In this document: positions 1-8,231 of the stretch, one piece after another
Position numbering within the stretch: the first letter of the stretch is position 1
How the letters are laid out: every line of letters begins with the position of its first letter
Assembly (NCBI GenBank): GCA_017477465.1
Contig: JAFUVU010000027.1
Coordinates: 83,988 to 147,987, forward strand
Source: Bacteroidales bacterium
Lineage (GTDB): Bacteria; Bacteroidota; Bacteroidia; Bacteroidales; UBA932
Length of the DNA stretch: 64,000 nt
Direction of reading: 5' to 3'
The notes under the pieces: generated by a model
The model's database searches: none
Told to the model about the DNA's origin: nothing
The model's input: the letters and a program-made list of their open reading frames with translations, nothing else
Made by a program: the position numbers and the translations under genes

Positions 1-819
1 CTTCCACTGCCCGGCAGCATCCAGCGGCGGATTGTTTGCCTCCAGCCCCCAGGTTTCATGCCAGTCCATATCTATAACAAACACGTCTGAGGGAATACCG
101 TATCCGCGGAGTTTTGCCACCACATCCTCCAGTTCAAAGTCATTGTAAAGCCAATAGCGGCTCCACCAGTAGCCGAATGCCCATTTTGGAGGAAGCGGAA
201 TCTTTCCGCCGATTTTCACATAATCACGGATTGCCGCCAGGTAGTCGTGACCATACGCAAAAATATACCAGTCAGTCCTGTCTCCTTCCGGCCTTTCCTG
301 CACCCAGCCGTCTTCTGTAAAAACGTGACGCGAGCTTTCATCCACAACGGCCCATCCGTCCCTTGAAATGACTCCTTTGTCAAACACATCGGTTGTAAGC
401 CTGCCGTCTTGGGCATGGGCCGTATAACCATTGAATTTGTCCAGTGTACGGGTTGTACCCATCAGGTTGGCCGAATCATCCAATCCCGGGCGCCAGACAA
501 CTGTTTTTCCGTTGAGCTTAAAACTCACCCACAGATTATCCGGGCCGAATTTTCCACCCTTGTACACAAGTTTAAGGGCCGATGTAGTAATCCGCACTCC
601 GCCGTTGGACCTCACCGCCTTGAATGGAGGCGCTTCCAGATTCCTGTTCACCACGCCAAGCGTCGCCCTGTCCTCAAAAACACCGTCTTCGGCCCATTCC
701 ATGCGGATAAGCTGCGGTGTAATGACAGTGAAACGCGCATTCCCGGAAACAACCTGCTGCGCAAACAGCCCCAGAGGCGCCAGCAAAAGGCTTATTGACA
801 AAAGTATCCTGTATCTCAT
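1..819 (-). CDS. GH31 family glycoside hydrolase, N-terminal part (3' end off window)
   Basis: The first 273 codons of a glycoside hydrolase family 31 enzyme (alpha-glucosidase/alpha-xylosidase type); the rest lies beyond position 1. A Sec signal peptide occupies residues 1-20 (hydrophobic, ending LGLFA-Q). Residues 25-200 form the N-terminal beta-sandwich, and the start of the TIM barrel is visible as FGYWWSRYW (215-223) and DMDWH (250-254), both typical of the family. The catalytic aspartates lie off the window. The reading frame is not listed as an independent open frame because it has no stop here; I translated it from the sequence. Its ATG overlaps the stop of the upstream phosphatase by 4 nt, so it is translationally coupled and is the last visible gene of the large PUL operon. 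Substrate cannot be told from this part. Confidence 0.85.
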   Translation of the reverse strand, partial: MRYRILLSISLLLAPLGLFAQQVVSGNARFTVITPQLIRMEWAEDGVFEDRATLGVVNRNLEAPPFKAVRSNGGVRITTSALKLVYKGGKFGPDNLWVSFKLNGKTVVWRPGLDDSANLMGTTRTLDKFNGYTAHAQDGRLTTDVFDKGVISRDGWAVVDESSRHVFTEDGWVQERPEGDRTDWYIFAYGHDYLAAIRDYVKIGGKIPLPPKWAFGYWWSRYWLYNDFELEDVVAKLRGYGIPSDVFVIDMDWHETWGLEANNPPLDAAGQWK

Positions 820-2012
820 TGATTATTTTCTATGTACTCAGCTGAAAGGCAAGTTGAAAGATGCTCTTTCACGGTATCCCAACTGTAATAAGGGCCGCCC
901 GGAAGCAAACCAAGCCGGCACTCCTTCTCATTTACCAGGAATTTCACAAGGACATGGCCTTTCCGGTTTCGATAGAAGACCGCCTGGAGATTGGTGGCCA
1001 TCGGCATCCTGGCTGCAAAACTGAATTTTGCGGCATCATCGTCAGCCAGGCCTTCAGGATACCCTTCCATGCCGATTTGTACAAAAAGGCGCATCAGACC
1101 GTTGTCGTGACCGTAACGGAGGTCTGCCGACGGCTTGGGTGCAAGCAGCGCAGCATCGGCACGGCTGATGATATCGACGATAAGGGAATCTGCATTGGGG
1201 ATGGCCATATTGTGGTAATGGGACAGATTCTCAGATTCAGTGAGTACCTTCACTGCATCCACGCCAATCAAAGCCGCAAGGTCAAAGGGAGGGAGGCCCG
1301 CCGCCTCCCGCGCCGACCAGACGTTATAGACACACTTCAGGAAAGAATAAGGACTGCCTGCTGCAGCCAGGCATTCACCGGGCTCTGTGAACAGGCGACC
1401 AAGAACGCTGTCCACGTCCAGGTTCCGCTCCAGGAAACTCCGCTGGGCGGAAGCCCCGGGAATCCAGTCTGAGGGCCTGTGACTGGTATTGACGATGCTC
1501 TGATAACGCTTTCCCGTGGTGTAAGACCACTTGGTCTTTGGTGAAAGGCGTGCAATCTCTCCTGTAGATGCAGCCATGCTCAGGATACAGCGCTGAAATA
1601 TACTGGCCACAACGTGCACCGAATCCACGAATACCGAAGGACAGCGTCTCACCATGCGGCCTGCAATGTGCTTATGCTCTTCCACGCCAAGCGGAGACAG
1701 TTGTCCCCACATCCCTTCGCTGGCGTGATACAGTTCCCTTGTCCTTGCAAGCAGCGTTTCTCCTTCTTCTGTGAGCAAGCCCTCATCATGGGCGCCGGTC
1801 AAAGCCTGAAGGGCAGGAACAACCATCTTCGCATTGGACAGGAAGCGGGAACCGTGACGTCCGAAGTGGCTCAGGTAAAACGGTTTGTATCCGCGCGGAG
1901 CCGGAGTTTCCGCTCCGGGAGTCTCAGGATACGGATGCATGACGCCCACGTCCTGCGCATTTATCCCACAGAACCACAGCAGTCCTGCAAGCAATGAAAT
2001 CACTCTTTTCAT
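816..2012 (-). CDS. Histidine acid phosphatase family protein (MINPP/phytase-like), exported
   Basis: A 398-residue exported phosphomonoesterase of the histidine phosphatase superfamily, acid phosphatase/phytase branch. A signal peptide covers about residues 1-19. The catalytic RHGSR motif is at 52-56 (the histidine becomes phosphorylated) and a likely proton-donor HD pair is at 302-303 in the context RYGHDNG. Family members release phosphate from inositol phosphates or sugar phosphates. Here the gene overlaps its upstream GH39 neighbour by 1 nt and its downstream GH31 neighbour by 4 nt, and sits two genes from two phosphodiester glycosidases. That context suggests removal of phosphate uncovered on a glycan (inference). 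Phytate is the alternative substrate. Confidence 0.85.
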   Translation of the reverse strand: MKRVISLLAGLLWFCGINAQDVGVMHPYPETPGAETPAPRGYKPFYLSHFGRHGSRFLSNAKMVVPALQALTGAHDEGLLTEEGETLLARTRELYHASEGMWGQLSPLGVEEHKHIAGRMVRRCPSVFVDSVHVVASIFQRCILSMAASTGEIARLSPKTKWSYTTGKRYQSIVNTSHRPSDWIPGASAQRSFLERNLDVDSVLGRLFTEPGECLAAAGSPYSFLKCVYNVWSAREAAGLPPFDLAALIGVDAVKVLTESENLSHYHNMAIPNADSLIVDIISRADAALLAPKPSADLRYGHDNGLMRLFVQIGMEGYPEGLADDDAAKFSFAARMPMATNLQAVFYRNRKGHVLVKFLVNEKECRLGLLPGGPYYSWDTVKEHLSTCLSAEYIENNQ

Positions 2013-3400
2013 CAGAACTGAAGGAAGGCAAAAGAAAACGGCCTCATTTTAACCGTGACGGCTCCGCCGCTCACCTTAACCGGTATTTCAGTGTTAAGGT
2101 GCGTGTCATCATTGATTGTACAGATGGCTTCCAGGCTGCCGTCAGGGACGGAAATTCTCAAATCGATGTCCTCTTCGCGGGGGTTGTCATGGTCGCGGAA
2201 CCTCGCAATCATAAGGCGCACCCTTCCCTGCCGGTTTTTGGCCGCAACGGCATAAATGTCGTCCCTGTCCACCGTAACCTTTACCTGCGTTCCATACTCC
2301 GCGAGTTTCTTCCAGTCGTAAAAGGCATAATAGGTTGAGGTCTCGGCACCTGTGGCCGGGTTGAAAGCACCGTTATAGCTTGAATTGTAGCGGAAGTCGT
2401 AGTACATCATAATGTCTATGGAAGGGACGTCCTGCATGTGGCACATTACAGCCGCAGTATAGGCGCTGCCTTTCATGCTGTGGCGCACAGCCTTGGAATA
2501 GGCGCCTTCGGCAGAGGTCCATCCTGTAACGTAATTCCACTCGTCCAATATTGTGGGGACATCATTCCACCCATTCCTGTCAAGGACCGCCCTGACCTTG
2601 TCACTTTCTTCAGAAAGGATTTCGGGAGTGGTGCTGTAGCGGTGCCATGAATAGAAATCCGGTTTCACGCCTCTTCTCTTCATTGCCTTGACAAAAGGTT
2701 CGTTGGAGTCAAATTCTGCAAAGGCCGGGCCGCCAACCTTGATATCCGGATGAAGTTTCTTGAGATGCTTCCACGTAATGGCAAAAAGGTCATAGTACTG
2801 CTCCATGGTGCCGCCCCATGCATGAGGCGCAACTTTCCAGCGGGGAACGCCATTGAAATCATGGTAATGGTCAAGGTCGGCCTCGTTCCAGACTTCCCAG
2901 TATTCGATTCCATAATGGAAGCCGTTCGCCCATCCGTCGTTGTAGTGCCGGACTATATGCTCGCACACACGCGCCCATTTAGCAAAATCCTCCGGAGGCC
3001 AGGGCCCGTATTTCTTCACTTTCCCGTCATTTGACGGTTCGTGAGTGTTTCCAAGGCGGTACAAGGGCTTGGTCCCGGTTGCGATGAGCTTTGCCAATGC
3101 AAAATCCGTAATGGAAAACTCATAGGAGGCTGGATCATTCTCATCTTTGGAGAAATCAGGGAAAATATTACGGATATCAATGGATCCCGGGATGTTCCCG
3201 CGTCCCATATCGTGAGTACGTGCAAGCGGAATACCCAGAGCGGCATATTTGTCATCCTTGACGGAGCTCCAGGGAGTACCGCCGACAGAATTCATATTTT
3301 TTATCACGCCCACCTCCTCGGAGGGAACTATAGTAAGCGTCTGTGCAAATAGAGGAGCACACACAATAAAAGCCGCGATATTCAAAAAAATCTTTTTCAT
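2012..3400 (-). CDS. GH39-type glycoside hydrolase, exported
   Basis: A 462-residue enzyme with a signal peptide at 1-20 and a TIM-barrel catalytic domain of clan GH-A, best matching GH39 (beta-xylosidase, alpha-L-iduronidase and related retaining enzymes). The acid/base glutamate is visible in WNEAD (Glu173) and the nucleophile in LDEWNY (Glu287); SWHRY (251-255) is a further barrel motif. A beta-sandwich tail follows from about residue 370. The gene overlaps the upstream phosphodiester glycosidase gene by 4 nt. GH39 members act on very different sugars, so the substrate stays open; other clan A families with the same two glutamates are possible. Confidence 0.8.
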   Translation of the reverse strand: MKKIFLNIAAFIVCAPLFAQTLTIVPSEEVGVIKNMNSVGGTPWSSVKDDKYAALGIPLARTHDMGRGNIPGSIDIRNIFPDFSKDENDPASYEFSITDFALAKLIATGTKPLYRLGNTHEPSNDGKVKKYGPWPPEDFAKWARVCEHIVRHYNDGWANGFHYGIEYWEVWNEADLDHYHDFNGVPRWKVAPHAWGGTMEQYYDLFAITWKHLKKLHPDIKVGGPAFAEFDSNEPFVKAMKRRGVKPDFYSWHRYSTTPEILSEESDKVRAVLDRNGWNDVPTILDEWNYVTGWTSAEGAYSKAVRHSMKGSAYTAAVMCHMQDVPSIDIMMYYDFRYNSSYNGAFNPATGAETSTYYAFYDWKKLAEYGTQVKVTVDRDDIYAVAAKNRQGRVRLMIARFRDHDNPREEDIDLRISVPDGSLEAICTINDDTHLNTEIPVKVSGGAVTVKMRPFSFAFLQF

Positions 3401-4338
3401 TTCTTCCTGCTTTTCTTCTCTTTAACCTGTTTAATGACAAAAAACGTGGGCAGTTTGCGCTGGTGAGAGTGGTCAAATTCAAAGCCTTCTCCCGTCTCGC
3501 CTGTTTTTTCGCACGGATAACTGACTATCCCCGTATCCTCATCTCCACGGTCCTTTACAAACATTGAGCTGGAACCTCCTCCGTCCATATTCATGGCATA
3601 TTGTGGATTAAAATACTTCACAAGGAATTGGCGAAGCTCTTCACAGCTCATACCTGATGCCTTTCCAAGCCATCGGCCATCCACTGTAACCAGCAGCAGA
3701 TGCCGGTCTTCCGTAAGTGCAATGGCAGTGCGGGGATGGCGACTCTGTATGGTACTGCGCTTGGGACCGTAGCCTTTGCCGTGGGCGACATCCCACTCAG
3801 GCAAACTGTAATCATCTATGAGAATGGGGGTTCCGGACAACAGATTAGGGTGGGTATCGGCCCTGTATGCCGCAACGGCCTCGGCCGGTTTACCGTCAAA
3901 ATTGTAGAAGCCGAGTACTCCTTGGCCATCATACCACACGGCAGCCTCGTGCTTCCACCATTCCCGGCTGCTTTGATCAATCTCTATATCGCACCAGGTA
4001 TCTCCGTCTATGCGGATAAAGGTATGAGGAGCACCGAAACTGGCATTGGTGCCGGCAATAGCCTTCGTGTCACGAGCAACCTCGGAAAGGACCTCTTTGT
4101 CAGGATAATACTCATAAGAGAGTTTCAGACCGGGCTGGTCAAGGTCAAATTCCAGGACATTTACAATCTGAGGAGCGGCCGATATGCAATCATTTCCTGT
4201 AAAATTGTGCCATACAAGGCCTGTCCGCAGGGTGTCACTCACCCACCCCTCCTTTTCCAGAAGGACAGGTGCCTTTTGCTGCGCAAGACACATTGCTGAG
4301 CTCAGTAAAAGGGCCGAAAATGCTAACTTAATTCTCAT
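3397..4338 (-). CDS. Phosphodiester glycosidase (NAGPA-like), exported
   Basis: A 313-residue protein with a signal peptide (1-19) and a phosphodiester glycosidase domain (PF09992), the family of the mammalian uncovering enzyme that removes GlcNAc from GlcNAc-1-phospho-6-mannose. The family signature is seen as ...AMNMDGGGSSSM, with the glycine run at about 253, preceded by HPRTAIAL and LLVTVDGR, which are the usual core strands. The C-terminus is basic. The gene is 3 nt downstream of a larger paralogue that carries the same domain, so this is a tandem pair. Bacterial members hydrolyse sugar-1-phosphodiesters in various glycoconjugates. I infer action on a phosphodiester-linked glycan because a phosphatase lies two genes away. 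Confidence 0.85.
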   Translation of the reverse strand: MRIKLAFSALLLSSAMCLAQQKAPVLLEKEGWVSDTLRTGLVWHNFTGNDCISAAPQIVNVLEFDLDQPGLKLSYEYYPDKEVLSEVARDTKAIAGTNASFGAPHTFIRIDGDTWCDIEIDQSSREWWKHEAAVWYDGQGVLGFYNFDGKPAEAVAAYRADTHPNLLSGTPILIDDYSLPEWDVAHGKGYGPKRSTIQSRHPRTAIALTEDRHLLLVTVDGRWLGKASGMSCEELRQFLVKYFNPQYAMNMDGGGSSSMFVKDRGDEDTGIVSYPCEKTGETGEGFEFDHSHQRKLPTFFVIKQVKEKKSRKK

Positions 4339-4341
4339 AGT

Positions 4342-6135
4342 TTATCGTATTTGATACCATTCACTGTTATCTTCTTCAATCTGGACAGGTTCGGACTCCA
4401 CCCTTGCGGCTCGGTTTATCACAAAGAAAGTGGGGATACTGCGCTCTGCCGTGTGATCACGGGAAACATCCTCTGCATTTTCGGCAGTACCGTCACATGG
4501 ATAATTGACAATTCCGCTGCCGGCAACATACATGGCAGTAGAACCGCCGCCGTCCATATTTATTGCGTATTCAGGTGCGAAAAACCTGTCAAGGAAGCTC
4601 TGCATCTCCTCACCGGTCATTCCCTTTGCCGTACTCAGCCTTCCATCTATAGTAATCAGAAGGACTCTCCCGCCGCGCGTTATGGCAAGAACCGTCCTTG
4701 GATGAATTTGAGGCACATTTGTTCCTGCGCCAAAACCACTCAGGTCTGTATGAGAGCCATTTTCTATGAGAAGCGGGGCACTGGAGAAAAGATTCCGGTG
4801 AGTATCGGCCTTATATGCGTTTTTTGACGCCTCCTTGCCGGAAGAATGAAAATTATAGAAACCAAATGTCATAAACCCGTCATACCAAACGGCCGCCTTA
4901 TGTTTCCAAGCGGTATAACCTACAACTTCATAATTAATGGTACGCCTCTCAATGCCGTCAGTCCTTACATAGACTATCCCATCCTGACCTGCGCCGTATG
5001 TGGCGTTGACAACGGCAATGGCATTCCTTTCCGCGGCTATTTCCGAGACTTTTCTGTATGTATCACTATAAACAAAAGACAGGTGTATTCCGCCATTACT
5101 GAGGTCGGCCTCAAGTACGTTCACCTTCTGGGGCTTTGACGTAACGGGATCCGTTCCCTCAAAGTTGTGCCACTTGAGCCCGGGAGACAACTGCGTGGTT
5201 GTCCAGCCGTCGCGGTCCAGAAGAGATGTACAGTGAGCTTCTGTGACGGACATCCTCAGGACGGCTACTCCGCCCTGCGGAATTGTCATATCCTCCCTGA
5301 GGGCTATGGTTTTTACTATATCGTAGCTTTCAGTCCTGACTTCTACGGTGATCTGGCCGTTTTTTGCAATAACGCATGGAAGGAGGGACAGGAAAACGCT
5401 TCCGGAGCCTATGACAGGGCCATCCTCATAAGTAGCTGTAACCACATTGGAACCGGAAGTGACGCTGCCGATGGCGGCTCCGGGAAGGTCCACGGTAAAA
5501 TTACCGGCCAATCTCGTGCCCTCCGGAGCAGTGATTTTTATAGAACGAATGTGGTTTCCAGCAGCATAAGGTCCCGTAAGTTCCAGACGGAGCAGCCCGG
5601 TGAGCCTATGGAACAGCAGTCCGGAAATGCTCACTGTACCGCCGGACTCAGAATAAGCCTTAGGCTCTGCGCAAAGGATGTCGCAGGAAGGGTCAAAAGA
5701 AGTAAGGGCCGGCGTCTGGGAAGATTTGAGCGTTGCATAACCGCTCTTTCCGCCCGTCCATGCCGAATATGGATAGATTACGCTGGCTGTTCCCGTTGCC
5801 GGGGCACTTATGTCGCCCGAAAACAGGGCCTTCTCTCCGGCACCAAGGGTATTGGCCAGTTCTTCCTTTGGAGAAGAATCGGCATTGGCGCTGAAAAATA
5901 CTGCGACGCGATCCCCGGCATCCCATTTTGGGGTGTATACGTACTTGCCTGGTTCTCCGGGCTTTTCCGAAGCCTCTATCGTGGTTTTTGTAAGAGGGGC
6001 CTGAGCGGAAATTTCAAAGTGCAGTTTATTCCCGCCATCTTCCTTCCCGGATGACGGAACATCAATCCGAGAAGAACATGACGGAGCAATACAAACAAGC
6101 GCGGCAGAAAGCCATATGATATAATTAGTATTCAT
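4342..6135 (-). CDS. Surface lipoprotein: fimbrillin-like domain fused to phosphodiester glycosidase
   Basis: A 597-residue protein with a lipoprotein-like signal (cysteine at about 20, context APSCSS). Residues 30-290 resemble the fimbrillin-like (Mfa-like) fold: a TKT segment near 50, then PKWDAGDRVAVFF, which is the typical start of these domains in Bacteroidota. Residues 300-597 repeat the phosphodiester glycosidase architecture of the next gene: GWTTTQLSPGLKWHNFEGTD, HPRTVLAITRGG, LLITIDGR and NMDGGGSTAM. The fimbrillin-like part probably anchors or displays the enzyme on the outer membrane. The start overlaps the stop of a 45-residue peptide gene by 11 nt. Tandem paralogues with and without the adhesin-like domain suggest one surface enzyme and one periplasmic enzyme. 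Confidence 0.8.
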   Translation of the reverse strand: MNTNYIIWLSAALVCIAPSCSSRIDVPSSGKEDGGNKLHFEISAQAPLTKTTIEASEKPGEPGKYVYTPKWDAGDRVAVFFSANADSSPKEELANTLGAGEKALFSGDISAPATGTASVIYPYSAWTGGKSGYATLKSSQTPALTSFDPSCDILCAEPKAYSESGGTVSISGLLFHRLTGLLRLELTGPYAAGNHIRSIKITAPEGTRLAGNFTVDLPGAAIGSVTSGSNVVTATYEDGPVIGSGSVFLSLLPCVIAKNGQITVEVRTESYDIVKTIALREDMTIPQGGVAVLRMSVTEAHCTSLLDRDGWTTTQLSPGLKWHNFEGTDPVTSKPQKVNVLEADLSNGGIHLSFVYSDTYRKVSEIAAERNAIAVVNATYGAGQDGIVYVRTDGIERRTINYEVVGYTAWKHKAAVWYDGFMTFGFYNFHSSGKEASKNAYKADTHRNLFSSAPLLIENGSHTDLSGFGAGTNVPQIHPRTVLAITRGGRVLLITIDGRLSTAKGMTGEEMQSFLDRFFAPEYAINMDGGGSTAMYVAGSGIVNYPCDGTAENAEDVSRDHTAERSIPTFFVINRAARVESEPVQIEEDNSEWYQIR

Positions 6136-6262
6136 ACCAATACTCTCCTTCTTCCATTTTTTCTCCGGCTTTGTCGTTTGGACTACCGGAACAGATTGAA
6201 CTTTCCGCCGGGAAAAACATCAGTTTGCATTCCGGAGTCTCATACAAATCTCTCTCTCGCAT
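6125..6262 (-). CDS. Small peptide A (45 aa), related to peptides B and C at the operon head
   Basis: A 45-codon ORF I found by reading the 131-nt gap between the FAD oxidoreductase and the fimbrillin-phosphodiester glycosidase. It starts 4 nt after the upstream stop and overlaps the downstream start by 11 nt, so it fills the gap exactly as a coupled gene would. The peptide begins MRERDLYETPE, has a central block AESSICSGS with a single conserved cysteine, and ends acidic and aromatic (EGEYWYEY). It lacks a signal peptide and a membrane segment. The same layout (Y-x-x-P-[DE] near the start, [EN]-S-[IS]-[IV]-C-x-S in the middle, acidic tail with Trp) occurs in the two peptides at 22192-22513. 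I do not recognise a named family; no function is assigned. Confidence 0.65.
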   Translation of the reverse strand: MRERDLYETPECKLMFFPAESSICSGSPNDKAGEKMEEGEYWYEY

Positions 6263-6266
6263 AGTC

Positions 6267-8231
6267 TCAGTCCTTTTTTACTAACAGTACTGCATCTGCA
6301 ATAACTTTACCGTCACCGCCATCCGATGAGAAAGACGCACTGAATGTGTCTCCCTCATTTAATGAAACATTGCCCAGAAGATGCCATGCGCTTGTGGTCT
6401 GACCGGTTATATGAACATCAGCAGCGTTAACCGTAAATTTGTCTCCGGTGGAGAGTTCTATCAAAGTGACAGGATTGATGCCGTCCTGAGGTTTATGCTG
6501 ATAGCTATACACCAGATACTCTCCGCCTGAAGGGATTACCGCAGAAAAGACAACAGGACTGCTTCCCTTCTCTCCGGTAAAGCAAGAAGGCCCGTACGTC
6601 CCTTTCATAGGGCCTTTTTGCCAGCCAGGGACAGATTCCATGGAGGCATCGTCCATGACGACATCCGGAGATGTTCCATTTTGGAAGGGATCTGTCTCAA
6701 GTACCTTCACAATATCCCTGTAATCCACGTCTTGAACACTGCGGAGACCTTTATTCTTGGCAAATGAAACCGCCAGTCCGGCAGCCTGCCCCATACACAT
6801 AAATACGGGCTCCATCCTTATTGAACCGTAGGCAATATGGCTTGCCGAACAGCATACCGGCACTAAAAGATTGGTGCACTGTTCTCTCTTTGGTGTAAGG
6901 CTACGGAAAGAGATTGGATAGGGTAATCCCCCGCTGATTTCAACATCTCCTTCGTTTTTTACCATATACTTACCATCCTTTTGTATAACAATACGCTGAC
7001 AATTATGGGAATCCATTGTGTACGCGGCCATGGCAATGCCATCAGGAGCAATACGGGTTCCTTCACAGTCGGCCTGGGTGGCCACATACTCCCCGACCAT
7101 CCTGCGTGATTCCCTCACATAAAGCTGCGGCGTCCAATGTTCAGATTCTTCATATTCATCCTTAGGCAAACCCCATCCCGCCACGTATTCACGTATTTCT
7201 GCCGGAATCCTTTTGTCGTGAGCCGTAAAATATAACAGGCCCAGCGTATAGTCCCTGTGCGCCTTGATAATCTCCTGACGCCGTTCCCAGGAAGATTCGG
7301 GATAATCATAATTCATTCCAATCATATCCGTGGAGAATGCGCCGCGGTTATTGACATCGGTTTTCCGATTGGGCATTGGACTCCAGATAAAATATTGATT
7401 GATATCCCTCATATCCGGCTGGGCGTTGTACAGGCGTACAAGCAGTTCATAACGCGAAGAGTCATAATTCTCCGGTTTTACTATCGGAATCATATTCTCC
7501 AAACTGTCTGTCAGGCAAATCCTGTAATTGTACGCCTGTACCAAAGTGTCACCGCTGCCTTCAGGACATAACTCCTGTGTACTTATTCCCCATAACAGTC
7601 CACTTTCCGGATTTCCGGGCTCCACAAATGGATCTACGCCGTCCGGGAACTGGTGCAGATACATCATGTGCACTCCGTTCCAGGTTTCCCCATATTCCGA
7701 ATTGTCTTCACGTCCCACACGGTATTCGACTCCGGCGGCGGCCATAAGGTCTCCTTCATAAGTGCTGTCTATAAACCACGGTGACTTGACTGAAAGAGTA
7801 TCATTTCCGCGCGACACACGGATGGAACGGATTTGAGTTCCATCCTTGCATGCGTCCACGAGATGATATCCCTTAACAGCCGTAATATTGGGATGGGACA
7901 GATATTCATCCAGGACCATGGCTGCCGCAGATGGTTCAAACACCCAGTTCTCCAGGTTGCCGTAATGGGCACCCAGCCTGCGATAAAACTGAAGTGAAAG
8001 TCCTTTGACAACCTGTTTGTTGCCAATATCCGTATATCCAAGTCCGCCGGCAGTGAGCCCGCCAAAACGTTCAGACGGCTCTATCAAAACCACCTTCATT
8101 CCCATTTGTGCGGCACTGTAAGCGGCCATGATGCCGGATGCCGATCCGCCATAAACACATACGTCAAACTTTTGCGAACAGGAAACGAGCACTATTCCTG
8201 CAGCCACTATTGAAAGAAACAGTCTTCTCAT
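6267..8231 (-). CDS. FAD-dependent oxidoreductase lipoprotein with golvesin-like C-terminal domain
   Basis: A 654-residue protein of the FAD-dependent oxidoreductase family PF12831, often labelled xanthan lyase-like in Bacteroidota. The signal ends in a lipobox (VLVSC, Cys18). The dinucleotide-binding motif YGGSASG (27-33) is followed by a glutamate-ended strand (LIEPSERFGG) and by GGLGYTD, typical of the family. The last 130 residues (from about 525, ASMESVPGWQKG) form a beta-sandwich like the golvesin/xanthan-lyase C-terminal domain, probably carbohydrate-binding. The reaction is unknown; members are thought to oxidise a sugar or sugar derivative. The start overlaps the DUF5689 gene by 4 nt. 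A covalently exported flavoprotein in a PUL is not rare in this phylum. Confidence 0.8.
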   Translation of the reverse strand: MRRLFLSIVAAGIVLVSCSQKFDVCVYGGSASGIMAAYSAAQMGMKVVLIEPSERFGGLTAGGLGYTDIGNKQVVKGLSLQFYRRLGAHYGNLENWVFEPSAAAMVLDEYLSHPNITAVKGYHLVDACKDGTQIRSIRVSRGNDTLSVKSPWFIDSTYEGDLMAAAGVEYRVGREDNSEYGETWNGVHMMYLHQFPDGVDPFVEPGNPESGLLWGISTQELCPEGSGDTLVQAYNYRICLTDSLENMIPIVKPENYDSSRYELLVRLYNAQPDMRDINQYFIWSPMPNRKTDVNNRGAFSTDMIGMNYDYPESSWERRQEIIKAHRDYTLGLLYFTAHDKRIPAEIREYVAGWGLPKDEYEESEHWTPQLYVRESRRMVGEYVATQADCEGTRIAPDGIAMAAYTMDSHNCQRIVIQKDGKYMVKNEGDVEISGGLPYPISFRSLTPKREQCTNLLVPVCCSASHIAYGSIRMEPVFMCMGQAAGLAVSFAKNKGLRSVQDVDYRDIVKVLETDPFQNGTSPDVVMDDASMESVPGWQKGPMKGTYGPSCFTGEKGSSPVVFSAVIPSGGEYLVYSYQHKPQDGINPVTLIELSTGDKFTVNAADVHITGQTTSAWHLLGNVSLNEGDTFSASFSSDGGDGKVIADAVLLVKKD

